A stretch of 64,000 nt of DNA, taken from positions 1 to 64,000 of the forward strand of contig NZ_LDQC01000002.1 of the NCBI RefSeq assembly GCF_001475545.1, read 5' to 3'. How positions within the stretch are numbered: the first letter of the stretch is position 1; each line of letters begins with the position of its first letter. The position numbers were made by a program, and so were the translations under genes. Shown here piece after piece: positions 1-8,440 of this stretch. Source of the DNA: Curtobacterium luteum (GTDB lineage Bacteria; Actinomycetota; Actinomycetes; Actinomycetales; Microbacteriaceae). The notes under the pieces are model-generated. The model saw only the letters and a program-made list of their open reading frames with translations, made no database searches and was not told the DNA's origin.

Positions 1-2
1 GC

Positions 3-500
3 CCGGCGCAGACCCCGACGCCCACCCCGACGGCCGGTGAGGCCCGGGGCCGGGTACCGGGCGACTGCTACCTGCTGGTCCCGTCCGCGGACTACGCCCG
101 CTTCTTCGGCGCCGCGCGGCAGACGGCGACGATCTGGACGGCCGACGGTGGTCAGCGGCAGCCGGACGGCGACGACCGCATCCAGGGTCTGCGTGACCCC
201 GGCGAAGCGCTGTCCTGCACGTGGAAGAACGAGGGCGTCGTCGCCTACATCTCCGTCGTGGTCCGCCCGGCCGCGGTGGACGCGGACGCCGGGATCGCGG
301 ACATGGTCACCGGATCGAACCCGACCTGCGAGGAACGGCTGGGTGGCCGTGTCTGCAGCTGGACTCCGGGCACCGACAGCGGTGACGACGTCCGGGGAAC
401 GTACTTCACCCGCGGCGGCCTGACCATCGACATCATGCAGACCGACTTCCCGACGAACGGGCTCCTGCCCGCGATCGTCGGGGAGATCTGGGGGGACTGA
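3..500 (+). CDS. Secreted or surface protein of unknown function, C-terminal part
   Basis: The reading frame is already open at the first bases, so the start lies upstream of the window. The visible part opens with a Pro-Thr repeat (PTPTPT), a typical extracytoplasmic linker, and continues into a compact domain of about 150 residues with cysteines at GDCYLL, LSCTW, NPTCEE and GRVCSW. Four cysteines in an exported domain suggest disulfides. The residues before the linker probably hold a signal peptide or lipobox (inference). I do not recognise the domain; no catalytic motif is seen. The stop is followed at once by a palindromic repeat that could end transcription towards the convergent LysR gene. 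Confidence 0.7.
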   Translation, partial: PAQTPTPTPTAGEARGRVPGDCYLLVPSADYARFFGAARQTATIWTADGGQRQPDGDDRIQGLRDPGEALSCTWKNEGVVAYISVVVRPAAVDADAGIADMVTGSNPTCEERLGGRVCSWTPGTDSGDDVRGTYFTRGGLTIDIMQTDFPTNGLLPAIVGEIWGD

Positions 501-545
501 CGGCCTGGAGGCGCGGGGCGGCCCCGCACCGTGCCTCCGGTCCGT
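501..545. repeat. Palindromic GGCCTGGAGG repeat, copy 1 (likely bidirectional terminator)
   Basis: Arms read CGGCCTGGAGGCGCGGGG on the left and an approximate complement ending CCGTGCCTCCGGTCCG on the right. It sits in the 55-bp gap between two convergent genes. It belongs to the dispersed family also seen at 25036, 39178, 57115 and 61631. Confidence 0.7.
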
Positions 546-555
546 CGGTCGGGTC

Positions 556-1434
556 CTACCCGACGCGTGCCGCGACGACGTCGCGGGCCAGTGTCCGCGT
601 CGCGCGGTTCGGCTCCGGGGCGGTGCGCATCGCGAGGCCGATCCGCAGCGGCGGGACGTCGTCCTCGAGCTCGAGCACCGCGCCCTCGTGTCGCACCCCC
701 GGGTCCGGCACGACCCCGACCCCGAGGCCGGCCGCCGCGAACCGGACGACCGCCGGCATGTCGTTCATCTCCGCGACGATCCGGCGTCGGATGCCCCGCT
801 GCTCGAGTGCCTGGTCGAGGATCACCCGGTTCCCGAACCCGTGCGCCGTGTCGACGAACGGTTCGTCCGCGAGCTCCGCGAGCGACACCGACCTCCGACC
901 GGCGAGGGGGTGGTCCGGCGCCGTGAACACCCGGAACGGGAGCTCCCGCAGCGGCTCGACGACGACGCCGCTCGGCGGGTTCGGCAAGCCGGAGTACGCG
1001 AGGTCGATGCGCCCCGCGACGAGGTCCTGCACGAGTCCGGTCGTCCCGGACGGCGACGTCATCAACTCCACCGCGACGAGCGGGTGCCGCTGCCGGAACC
1101 GCCGCAGCACTCCGGTGAGGTCGACGATGTCCATGCTCGTGAAGATCCCGAGCCGCACCCGGCCGCGCAGGTCGGCGTCGTCCACGGTCGCGAGGTCGCG
1201 CATCCGGTCGAGGGACTCGAGCACGGCGCGGGCGTGCGGCAGCAGGTCCTCACCCGCGGTCGTGAGCACGAGTGAGCGACCGGTGCGCTCGAACAAGCGG
1301 ACGCCGAGCGACCGCTCCAGCGAGGCGAGGCCGGCGGAGACCGTCGACTGCGCGGCCCAGAGCCGTTCCGCGGCGCGGGTGACGCTGCCCTCGGTGGCTA
1401 CGGCGACGAACTGCTCGAGCAGGCGGGTCTCCAT
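556..1434 (-). CDS. LysR family transcriptional regulator
   Basis: A DNA-binding repressor/activator of 292 residues. The winged HTH covers about residues 3-62 (LLEQFVAVATEGSVTRAAER, then QSTVSAGLASLERSLG), followed by a periplasmic-binding-protein-like effector domain. I chose the ATG at 1434 because it gives the canonical LysR N-terminus; an in-frame start at 1467 would add a short non-conserved extension. It is divergent from the MFS gene at 1516, with about 80 bp between, the classic arrangement in which a LysR protein controls the transporter next door and itself. The effector is not predictable from sequence. Confidence 0.88.
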   Translation of the reverse strand: METRLLEQFVAVATEGSVTRAAERLWAAQSTVSAGLASLERSLGVRLFERTGRSLVLTTAGEDLLPHARAVLESLDRMRDLATVDDADLRGRVRLGIFTSMDIVDLTGVLRRFRQRHPLVAVELMTSPSGTTGLVQDLVAGRIDLAYSGLPNPPSGVVVEPLRELPFRVFTAPDHPLAGRRSVSLAELADEPFVDTAHGFGNRVILDQALEQRGIRRRIVAEMNDMPAVVRFAAAGLGVGVVPDPGVRHEGAVLELEDDVPPLRIGLAMRTAPEPNRATRTLARDVVAARVG

Positions 1435-1515
1435 CCACCGATCATCGACCAGATCGATGGCAGCCATCAAGAGTATCCGTTGGACTCGATGGCACTCGCA
1501 GCAGAGGATCGGACC

Positions 1516-2790
1516 ATGTCAGTCATCGAGCACCGCACCGGATCGAGTCGGTCCGCCGAGGTCGCACCCGCTCCGCGTGGTCGTCGGGCCCACACGCGTC
1601 GTCGCCACGACGCCGGCTTCTGGGCCGTCGCGTTCGCGTTCCTGTCGGTGATGGCCTTCGCGACCGTCCCCGCTCCGCTCTACGTCATCTACCAGGCGCG
1701 CGACGGCTTCCCGACGATCACGACGACCGTGGTCTTCGCGGCGTACGGCGTCGGCGTCGTCGGGTCCCTCTGGCTCGCCGGGCACCTCAGTGACGTCCAC
1801 GGTCGGAAGCCGCTCATCCTCGTGTCGGTCGCGCTCGAGCTCCTCGCCGCCGTGCTCTTCCTGGTGTGGAACGACGTCACCGGTCTGGTCGTCGCCCGGC
1901 TCGTCACCGGCCTCGGCGTCGGCACCCTGACGGCGACGGCGACCGCGCACCTCGGCGAGCTGCGCGTCCGGGCGACCGGCTCCGAGGCGTCGGCGAAGGG
2001 CGCGAGCGTGGCCGCGGGTGCGGTCAACCTCGGTGGGCTGTCCCTCGGCGCCCTCGTCGGGGGCGCGCTGGCGGAGTTCGTCGGGCAGCCCCTCATGGTC
2101 CCGTACGTCGTGTTCGTCATCGCGCTGACGATCGCCTTCGTCGTGGTGCTCGCTGCGCCCGAGACGGTCGACCGTCCGGTGTCGCCGGTGCCGTACCGCC
2201 CGCAGCGCCTCCAGGCTCCCGAGGGGCAGGGTGCGGCGTTCTGGGCCGCCGGCACAGGAGCGTTCGCGGCACTCGCCGTCCAGGGCCTGTTCACCTCGGT
2301 CGCGCCGACGTTCCTCGCCACGACGTTCCACGTGACCGACCGACTCGCCGCGGGAGCGACCACGTTCGGGGTGTTCGCCGCGAGCGCGCTGAGCCAGCTC
2401 GTGTTCGCCCGGCTGTCGCAGCGGAGCCAGATCCGGCTCGGCGTCGTGCTCCTCGTCGGTGGGCTCGCGGTGCTGGCCGTGGCCGCGGTGCTCCTGCAGG
2501 TCGGGGGCTTCATCGGCGGCGGCGTGGTCGCGGGTGCGGGCGTGGGGCTGCTCTTCCGCGCGTCGATCGCCAGCGCGGGCGCCCTCGTGGGGCCGGAGCG
2601 TCGAGGTGGGGTGCTCGCGGCGACGTTCCTCATCGCCTACGCGGGGCTCACCGTCCCGGTGGTCGCGGTCGGCGCGGCGTTGCTGGTGTTCCCGACGATC
2701 GTCGTGCTCGTCGGGTACGTGGTGCTCGTGGCCGTGCTCGCCGTGTTCGCCGGACAGCGGCTCGCGGCGCGGGCCGGGTCAGCGCGGTAG
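1516..2790 (+). CDS. MFS transporter, drug/metabolite efflux type
   Basis: A 424-residue major facilitator with 12 hydrophobic segments. The loop 2-3 signature is present as GHLSDVHGRKPL, and a second half-repeat starts near residue 240. The N-terminal tail of about 35 residues is Arg-rich and cytoplasmic. The ATG at 1516 is preferred over an upstream ATG at 1480 because GAGGA (1504-1508) lies just before it. Divergent from the LysR gene, which probably regulates it. Substrate unknown. Confidence 0.87.
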   Translation: MSVIEHRTGSSRSAEVAPAPRGRRAHTRRRHDAGFWAVAFAFLSVMAFATVPAPLYVIYQARDGFPTITTTVVFAAYGVGVVGSLWLAGHLSDVHGRKPLILVSVALELLAAVLFLVWNDVTGLVVARLVTGLGVGTLTATATAHLGELRVRATGSEASAKGASVAAGAVNLGGLSLGALVGGALAEFVGQPLMVPYVVFVIALTIAFVVVLAAPETVDRPVSPVPYRPQRLQAPEGQGAAFWAAGTGAFAALAVQGLFTSVAPTFLATTFHVTDRLAAGATTFGVFAASALSQLVFARLSQRSQIRLGVVLLVGGLAVLAVAAVLLQVGGFIGGGVVAGAGVGLLFRASIASAGALVGPERRGGVLAATFLIAYAGLTVPVVAVGAALLVFPTIVVLVGYVVLVAVLAVFAGQRLAARAGSAR

Positions 2791-2806
2791 GTCGGCGGGT
2801 CCCGAC

Positions 2807-2832
2807 CTCCGCCTGGAGGCGCGGTGCCCGTC
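2807..2832. repeat. Half copy of the GGCCTGGAGG repeat
   Basis: CCTCC-GCCT-GGAGG forms a short hairpin and is followed by GCGCGGTGCC, matching one arm of the dispersed palindrome. It lies just after the MFS stop and abuts the next promoter. Confidence 0.5.
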
Positions 2833-2847
2833 CGGCATACTGTCCGC

Positions 2848-3456
2848 ATGTCCCAGAAGCGCCGCCGGTCCGTCGTCACCGGCGTCGCCGCCGTGGTCGC
2901 CGCCGGACTCTTCACGGGCGGGCTCGCGCTCACCGCGGAGCGGGGCGTCGACGAGCCGGTCCTCGACGACGGCGCCGCGACCAGCGGTCCGTCGGTCCCA
3001 GGGCCCACGCTGCCGAGCGACGGCGTCGTGGTGATCACGCGCGACGGACCGGACCTGCCCGGAGCCGACGTCCTCGACCGGTGCGACGCGGACAGCCGAC
3101 AGCTCGTGGCGCGGTACGACACCGACGCCCTCGGCCGGGTCGTGCTCCAGTGCGGCACCTCCGCGCAGGGGTACGAGCACATCCGGGTCCGGCACGACCA
3201 GGACTGGACCGACGTCCTCGGCGGGCGGGGCTCGCGTGACTGGGACGACGCCATGCTCACCGCGGTCCGGACGGCGCTGACGAGCCCGCGCTCGGGCTAC
3301 CCGCAGGACGCCGGCGACGGCAAGGTCTGCTTCGTCGCACCGATGTCGTTCGACGACGGATCACGCCCAGAGCGCGAGCCCTTCGTCAAGGTCATCGTCT
3401 CGGCCACGACGGACCGCGTCATCACCGCCTACCCCACGCGCACCGACGGCTGCTGA
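2848..3456 (+). CDS. Exported or membrane-anchored protein of unknown function
   Basis: 202 residues. It begins MSQKRRRSVV and runs straight into a hydrophobic stretch (about residues 9-28), so it is a signal peptide or N-terminal anchor. A Ser/Pro-rich linker follows, then a domain with four cysteines (DRCDAD, LQCGTS, GKVCFV and the C-terminal DGC). I used the inner ATG because it starts the signal sequence directly and lies about 6 nt after a TACTGT -10-like hexamer, a leaderless arrangement. No known family recognised. Confidence 0.65.
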   Translation: MSQKRRRSVVTGVAAVVAAGLFTGGLALTAERGVDEPVLDDGAATSGPSVPGPTLPSDGVVVITRDGPDLPGADVLDRCDADSRQLVARYDTDALGRVVLQCGTSAQGYEHIRVRHDQDWTDVLGGRGSRDWDDAMLTAVRTALTSPRSGYPQDAGDGKVCFVAPMSFDDGSRPEREPFVKVIVSATTDRVITAYPTRTDGC

Positions 3457-3490
3457 CCTCCGCGGTCCCGCTCGTCGCCGCCGTCGTCGT

Positions 3491-3607
3491 CGAACGACCG
3501 CGTCGTCGTCGTGCGACAGCGGCGGCGTCGTTCGTTGCGCACGCGGCGAGCGATCGTCGACAAGGAGCGACCGCGTGGTCGTCGTGCGACAGCGGTCGAG
3601 TCGTTCC
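3491..3607. repeat. Pair of imperfect 43-44 nt hairpin repeats
   Basis: Two copies (3491-3534 and 3565-3607) share the core GTCGTCGTGCGACAGCGG and outer arms of the type GACCGC/GCGGTC and GAACGAC/GTCGTTC. They fill the gap between two convergent genes. This looks like a REP/BIME-style element or a bidirectional terminator pair. Confidence 0.6.
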
Positions 3608-3647
3608 CCGGCGGCGCACGGCCGACGGGCGTCGCGTGCTCGACCGG

Positions 3648-4562
3648 CTAGGCGTGGACCTCGTGCTCGTGCCGGCGGTGGGAGGCGGGCTCGAGCTGGA
3701 ACGTCGAGTGCTCCACGGGGACGTCGAAGTGCTGCGCCACACACTGCTGCAGTTCGTCGAGGATCCTCGGCGCGTGCGCGGTGTTGAAGCAGTGGTCGTC
3801 CACCACGACGTGCGCGGTGAGGTTCGGCACGCCCGTCGCGACGAGGGTGGCGTGGAGGTCGTGCACCGCGATGACGTGGTCGAGCTCGAGGATGTGGCCG
3901 CGGACGGCGTCGAGGTCGAGCCCCGGCGGCGTCGACTCGAGGAGCACGTTCGCGGTCTCGCGGAGCAGCCGGAGCGCCCGCGGCAGGATGAGCAGCCCGA
4001 TCAGGATCGCCGCCACCGAGTCGGCACGCTCCCACCCGGTGACCATGAGCACGACCGCCGCGAGGATGACCGCGACCGAGCCGAGCGTGTCGTTCAGGAC
4101 CTCGAGCCGGGCGGCGCGCGAGGTGAAGCCCTCGCCCGAGGCCCGGAGCAGCACCGCGTAGGCGACGAGGTTGCCGACGAGTCCCACCACGCCGAACACC
4201 AGGAGCGGACCCGAGTGGATCTCCGCCGGGACGAACAGCCGCTGGATCGCGGAGATGATCACGAACACACCGACCGCGAGCAGGATCGCCGCCTGCGCCG
4301 TGGCACCGAGCACCTCGGCGCGCTGGTACCCCCACGTGCGCTGCGCCGTCGGGCTCCGGCGGGCGAGCCGGGTCGCCACGAGCCCGATGCCGATCCCGCC
4401 CGTGTCGACGACCATGTGCCCGGCGTCGACCAGCAGCGCCAGGGACCCGGTGACCACGGCTCCCACGACCTCGGCGAGGAGGATCCCCGCCGAGATGCAG
4501 AACGCGACGAGCAGCGCACGCTCCGAGGCGTGGCCGTGCGCGTGACCGTGGTCGTGTCCCAT
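3648..4562 (-). CDS. czcD: Cation diffusion facilitator (CzcD/ZitB-like metal exporter)
   Basis: A 304-residue inner-membrane divalent metal/proton antiporter. It starts with a His-rich tail (MGHDHGHAHGHA), has six TM segments, and ends in the cytoplasmic ferredoxin-like domain with HDLHATL and a His-rich C-terminus. TM2 carries the canonical HxxxD (GHMVVD). In TM5 the usual His is replaced by Glu (LEVLND), giving ExxxD. That variant may change metal preference, so zinc is likely but not certain. It is divergent from the DUF4166 gene with only 46 bp between. No metal operator was recognised. Confidence 0.88.
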   Translation of the reverse strand: MGHDHGHAHGHASERALLVAFCISAGILLAEVVGAVVTGSLALLVDAGHMVVDTGGIGIGLVATRLARRSPTAQRTWGYQRAEVLGATAQAAILLAVGVFVIISAIQRLFVPAEIHSGPLLVFGVVGLVGNLVAYAVLLRASGEGFTSRAARLEVLNDTLGSVAVILAAVVLMVTGWERADSVAAILIGLLILPRALRLLRETANVLLESTPPGLDLDAVRGHILELDHVIAVHDLHATLVATGVPNLTAHVVVDDHCFNTAHAPRILDELQQCVAQHFDVPVEHSTFQLEPASHRRHEHEVHA

Positions 4563-4608
4563 GCCGCCATCGTAGGAGTCGTCACCGACGCCGTGCCAGG
4601 ATCAGGAC

Positions 4609-5268
4609 GTGGTCCGGTCGCCGTACGAACTGAGCACGCCCGCCGACGTCCTGGCTGGGCTGCATCCGAGACTCCGCACCTACTTCGGCGCGGTACCGCC
4701 CGGCCACGTGGGCAGGGGCACCGGCGTGTTCGACGTCGTCGGCACGCCACGGCGATGGCTCTGGCCGGTGCTCGTCTGGTTCGCCCGCGACGCGGTGATG
4801 TTCCCCGTGTGGGAGCAGGACGTGCCGTTCACCGTGGAGAACCGGCCGGTGCGGGTCGGACGCGGACCGGGGACCCAGGGTCACGTCGCGGTCCGGGCCC
4901 ACCGGACGTTCCGCTTCCGCGCCGGTGACCGCACGATGGTCGACGCGATCACCGCGGGACCGGACGGCCTCGTCGACCACCTCGGCCGTCACGGGCGCGT
5001 CAGCGCCCTCCTCCGGGCGGAGGTCGACCCGGACGGACCCGACGCCGGAGCACTGCGCCTGGTCTCCACGCGCGTGACGTTCCGGGCGCTGGGACGCGAG
5101 TGGGGCCTCCCTGCCGCTGTCGCACCGCGTGTGACGCTCGTCGAACGATTCGATGACGATGCGGACCTGCAGCGCGTGTCCCTGGTGCTCCGGGCACCGA
5201 TCGTCGGCACGCTGTACCGGTACGAGGGGGCGTTCCGCTACGCCGTCGTGCCGGAAGGAGAACGCTGA
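4609..5268 (+). CDS. DUF4166 domain protein
   Basis: 219 residues, GTG start. The N-terminus (LHPRLRTYFG) and the central FPVWEQDVPFTVENRPV region match my memory of the DUF4166 family, which is usually coupled or fused to a TIGR01777-type epimerase. The biochemical role is unknown. The stop overlaps the next start by one base (TGATG), so the two are translationally coupled and probably act together. A CAGGAT hexamer lies 7-8 nt before the GTG, consistent with leaderless initiation. Confidence 0.75.
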   Translation: MVRSPYELSTPADVLAGLHPRLRTYFGAVPPGHVGRGTGVFDVVGTPRRWLWPVLVWFARDAVMFPVWEQDVPFTVENRPVRVGRGPGTQGHVAVRAHRTFRFRAGDRTMVDAITAGPDGLVDHLGRHGRVSALLRAEVDPDGPDAGALRLVSTRVTFRALGREWGLPAAVAPRVTLVERFDDDADLQRVSLVLRAPIVGTLYRYEGAFRYAVVPEGER

Positions 5269-6263
5269 TGCCAGCGCCAGCACCAGGACCGACGTCGAAG
5301 CCCCGGGTGGTCGTCGCAGGGGCGAGTGGCTTCGTGGGGCAGTACCTCCGTCGCGCCTTCGCGGACGAGGGCTACGAGGTCGTGACGGTCGGCCGGACCG
5401 GCGACGCCGTGTGGGGCAACACCCTCCGGATCCGCGAGCTCGTCGACGGCGCGGCGATGATCGTCAACATGGCGGGCAAGAGCGTCAACTGTCGGTACGG
5501 CCGGCGGAACCGGCGGGAGATCCTGCGCTCCCGGGTGGACACGACGCTGGAGCTCGCCGAGGCGATCCGCACGAGCGAGCACCCACCACCGCTCTGGGTG
5601 AACGCCTCGACCGCGACGATCTACCGGCACGCTGACGACCGTCCGCAGGACGAACTGACGGGGGAGCTCGGCGAGGGCTTCTCCGTCGGCATCGCGAAGG
5701 CGTGGGAGCAGGCGTTCTTCGGTGCCGACCTGCCCCGGACCCGGCGTGTGGCGCTCCGGATGGCGATCGTCTTCGGTGACGGGAGCGCCCTCGTGCCACT
5801 GCTCCGCCTGGCGCAGGCCGGACTCGGTGGCCCGCAGTACGACGGCTCGTGGTTCCCGACCCGAGCGCGGCTCCGCGCGGGCACCTACCACGAACACCGC
5901 CGCACCCGAGGGCGGCAGAAGTTCTCCTGGGTGCACATCGCCGACGTGCTCGGGACGATCCGCTTCGTCCGCGACCACGAGGAGATCGAGGGTCCGGTCA
6001 ACGTGTCGAGTCCGAACCCGTCGGACAACCGGACCGTGATGGCGACCATCCGCGACGCCGTCGGGCGCCGTATCGGCCTCCCGACCACGCGGTGGATGCT
6101 CGAGATCGGGTCGTTCGCGATCCGCACCGAGACCGAGCTCGTCCTGAAGAGCCGGTGGGTGGTGCCGACACGGCTCCTCGAAGCGGGCTACGAGTTCCGG
6201 TACCCGGAGCTGCGGGGCGCCCTCGCCGGGATCATCGCCGAGCGTCGGGAGCACCGGGGCTGA
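5268..6263 (+). CDS. TIGR01777-family NAD(P)-dependent epimerase-like protein
   Basis: 331 residues, extended SDR fold. The nucleotide-binding glycine motif GASGFVG is at residues 18-24, followed by NMAGKSVNCRY and the NASTATIYRH active-site segment; the C-terminal domain resembles DUF1731. In TIGR01777 proteins the substrate is generally unknown. It is translationally coupled to the DUF4166 gene. Its 3' end overlaps the convergent EamA gene by 32 bp. Confidence 0.85.
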   Translation: MPAPAPGPTSKPRVVVAGASGFVGQYLRRAFADEGYEVVTVGRTGDAVWGNTLRIRELVDGAAMIVNMAGKSVNCRYGRRNRREILRSRVDTTLELAEAIRTSEHPPPLWVNASTATIYRHADDRPQDELTGELGEGFSVGIAKAWEQAFFGADLPRTRRVALRMAIVFGDGSALVPLLRLAQAGLGGPQYDGSWFPTRARLRAGTYHEHRRTRGRQKFSWVHIADVLGTIRFVRDHEEIEGPVNVSSPNPSDNRTVMATIRDAVGRRIGLPTTRWMLEIGSFAIRTETELVLKSRWVVPTRLLEAGYEFRYPELRGALAGIIAERREHRG

Positions 6264-7215
6264 GCAGCGGGAGCGCCGCACCAGCAGCGCCCAGCGGCGG
6301 CGTCGGGACACCCGGCACGTCCGCCGCGCCCGGCCCGCCCGGCAACCCGGTCCGAGCCGGCCGCGACGACCACAGCACCGCCCCGACGACGACCGCCCCC
6401 GCCACGACCTCGACCGCGTCCGGCACCTCCCCGAACGCCATCCACGACGCGAGCACCCCGATCACCGGCACGAGCATCGAGAACGGCGCCACGGTGCTCG
6501 ACGGGTACGTCGCCAGGAGCCGCGACCAGATGCCGTACCCGACCAGCGTCGCCACGAGCACGATGTAGAGCAGCCCGAGGTCGGCCGGCAGGGCCGCGGG
6601 CGTGAACACGGTGCCGAGCGCCCGGCCGATGCGTGACGGCCCCTCGACCGTCAGCGACAGCACGGCCATCGGCACGGGCGGCACGATCGACCACCACAGC
6701 GTCAGGTGCAGCGGGTTCGAGGCCCCCGCCCGCCGGGTCGCGACGTTGCCGATCGCCCACCCGAGCGCACCGCTCAGCGCGAGCACGACCGGCAGCAGTG
6801 CCGCCGCCTGCGCCCGGTGCACGGCGATCGCGGCGAGGGCGCACACCGCCACCGTGACACCGACGACCTGCCGGCCGGTGAGCCGCTCCCGGAGGAACAC
6901 CCCCGCGAGCACCACGGTGAACGGTGCCGAGGCCTGGAGCACGAGCGACGCGAGCCCGGACGGCATCCCGGACGCCATGCTCAGGTAGAGGAACGCGAAC
7001 TGCAGCACGCCGAGCCCCAGCCCGACGAGCAGGAGCCGTCCGAACGGGATGCGCGGGCGCGGCACGAGCAGGACCGTCGGCACCGCGAGCAGCGTGAACC
7101 GGAGCGCCGCGAGCAGGAACGGCGGGAAGTGGTCGAGCGCGAGCGCGGTGGCGGGGAAGTTCAGCCCCCAGGCCACGGCGACGACGACGGCGAGGAGACG
7201 GTCACGGGCGAGCAC
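6232..7215 (-). CDS. EamA/DMT family transporter (YdcZ/RhaT superfamily)
   Basis: About 327 residues with ten hydrophobic segments arranged as two EamA repeats (WGLNFPATALAL in the first; SGALGWAIGNVATRR begins the second). Members export amino acids or other metabolites. The GTG at 7215 gives the normal short N-terminus. A longer frame reaches 7266, but that would leave almost no room for the promoter of the divergent LysR gene. The start therefore remains uncertain, as GGAGG lies immediately next to this GTG. The LysR gene at 7287 is the likely regulator. Confidence 0.83.
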   Translation of the reverse strand: MLARDRLLAVVVAVAWGLNFPATALALDHFPPFLLAALRFTLLAVPTVLLVPRPRIPFGRLLLVGLGLGVLQFAFLYLSMASGMPSGLASLVLQASAPFTVVLAGVFLRERLTGRQVVGVTVAVCALAAIAVHRAQAAALLPVVLALSGALGWAIGNVATRRAGASNPLHLTLWWSIVPPVPMAVLSLTVEGPSRIGRALGTVFTPAALPADLGLLYIVLVATLVGYGIWSRLLATYPSSTVAPFSMLVPVIGVLASWMAFGEVPDAVEVVAGAVVVGAVLWSSRPARTGLPGGPGAADVPGVPTPPLGAAGAALPLLSPGAPDARR

Positions 7216-7240
7216 CCTCCAACGATGGTGGTCGAGAAGC

Positions 7241-7257
7241 TGTAGCACCAGCGCACA
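7241..7257. promoter_or_regulatory. Possible LysR-type operator (TGT-N11-ACA)
   Basis: TGT and ACA are separated by 11 nt, the T-N11-A pattern favoured by LysR proteins, in the short region between the EamA and LysR genes. A single weak match. Confidence 0.3.
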
Positions 7258-7286
7258 GTTCGACACCGAGGTTGTAGGGTCCCTGC

Positions 7287-8201
7287 ATGGTCGACTTCGA
7301 CGTGCAGCTCCTCGCCGTCCTCCGGGAGCTCGCCGAGCGCGGCAGCGTCACGGCCGTCGCCGAGGCCGTCCACCGCACGCCGAGCGCCGTCTCGCAGCAG
7401 CTCCGTACCCTCCAGCGCCAGGTCGGCACACCGCTCGTCGAGCGCAGCGGCCGTGGCGTCCGCCTCACCGAGGACGGCAGGGTGCTCGCCGGACTCGCCG
7501 CGGGGATCGCCACGGCGGTCGCCGAGGTCGACGCCGCCTGGCGCGAGCACGTCGGCGGAGCGGTCGGCCGGGTGGACCTCGCGATCTTCCCGTCCGCCGC
7601 GGAGCTGCTGCTGCCCGGCCTCCTCACCCGGATGCGCGAGCACCCCGGCATCGAGCTGGTGCTGGTCGACGTGGACGTCAGCGAAGACGAGTTCGGGCCG
7701 CTGGCCGCCGACCACGACGTCGTCGTCGGGCACCGGCCGGACGGGGCGCCACCCGCGGGTCGGTCCGGCCTCGAGACCGTCCCGCTCCTCCGGGAGCCGC
7801 TCGACGTCGCGTTCCCGCCGGACCACCCGCTCGCCGGGCGCCGACGGGTCGGGATCGACGACGTGGTGGGGGAGACGTGGATCGGTGTCCCGGAGGACTA
7901 CCCGATCGACCGCGTCCTCACCGCGCTCGCCGCCGCGACGGACACCCCGCCGAGCGTCGCGTTCCGGACGATCCACCTGCCGGTGATCGAGAACCTCGTG
8001 GCCGCTGGGCACGGCATCGCCCTGGTGCCGCGCTACACGTCCGGCACGCGAGCCGCCGGGCGGTTCCACCTGGCGGAGCTCGCGGACGTCCGCGCGGGGC
8101 GGCGCATCGACGCGCTCGTCCGTCCGGACCGTGCGGTCCGTCCCGGGGTGCGCACCGTCCTGGAGGCACTGGTCGCCGAGGCGCGCGACGTCACCACCTG
8201 A
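7287..8201 (+). CDS. LysR family transcriptional regulator
   Basis: 304 residues. The N-terminal winged HTH spans residues about 5-62 (SVTAVAEAVHRTPSAVSQQL), with an effector domain behind it. A TAGGGT hexamer six nt before the ATG suggests a leaderless transcript. It is divergent from the EamA exporter and is the natural candidate to control it in response to the exported compound. Confidence 0.88.
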   Translation: MVDFDVQLLAVLRELAERGSVTAVAEAVHRTPSAVSQQLRTLQRQVGTPLVERSGRGVRLTEDGRVLAGLAAGIATAVAEVDAAWREHVGGAVGRVDLAIFPSAAELLLPGLLTRMREHPGIELVLVDVDVSEDEFGPLAADHDVVVGHRPDGAPPAGRSGLETVPLLREPLDVAFPPDHPLAGRRRVGIDDVVGETWIGVPEDYPIDRVLTALAAATDTPPSVAFRTIHLPVIENLVAAGHGIALVPRYTSGTRAAGRFHLAELADVRAGRRIDALVRPDRAVRPGVRTVLEALVAEARDVTT

Positions 8202-8391
8202 GGGGGTGACGTCCGCGGCGGGGCCGACCCGCGCCGCTCCCCACCGGCACGGCCTGCCCGCCGCTGGCGCGCGTCGGTCGGGAACCGGCGGCGTGGCCCG
8301 GGCCGCCGCGCCAGCGCCGGAGCGCGCCCCGCCCGCCGGACGGGCCGGTGCGCAGGCCCGCCTACGAGGAAGACGATCGCCGCCGCGAACG

Positions 8392-8430
8392 CCGACGGCC
8401 GCCCCCGCAGATCGCGGAGACGGCCGTCGG
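8392..8430. terminator. Hairpin terminator between LysR and purB
   Basis: A perfect 10-bp stem (CCGACGGCCG at 8392-8401 with CGGCCGTCGG at 8421-8430) with a 19-nt loop, at the 3' end of purB and facing the convergent LysR gene. No T-tract, as is common at this GC content. Confidence 0.55.
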
Positions 8431-8440
8431 ACGGGGGACG

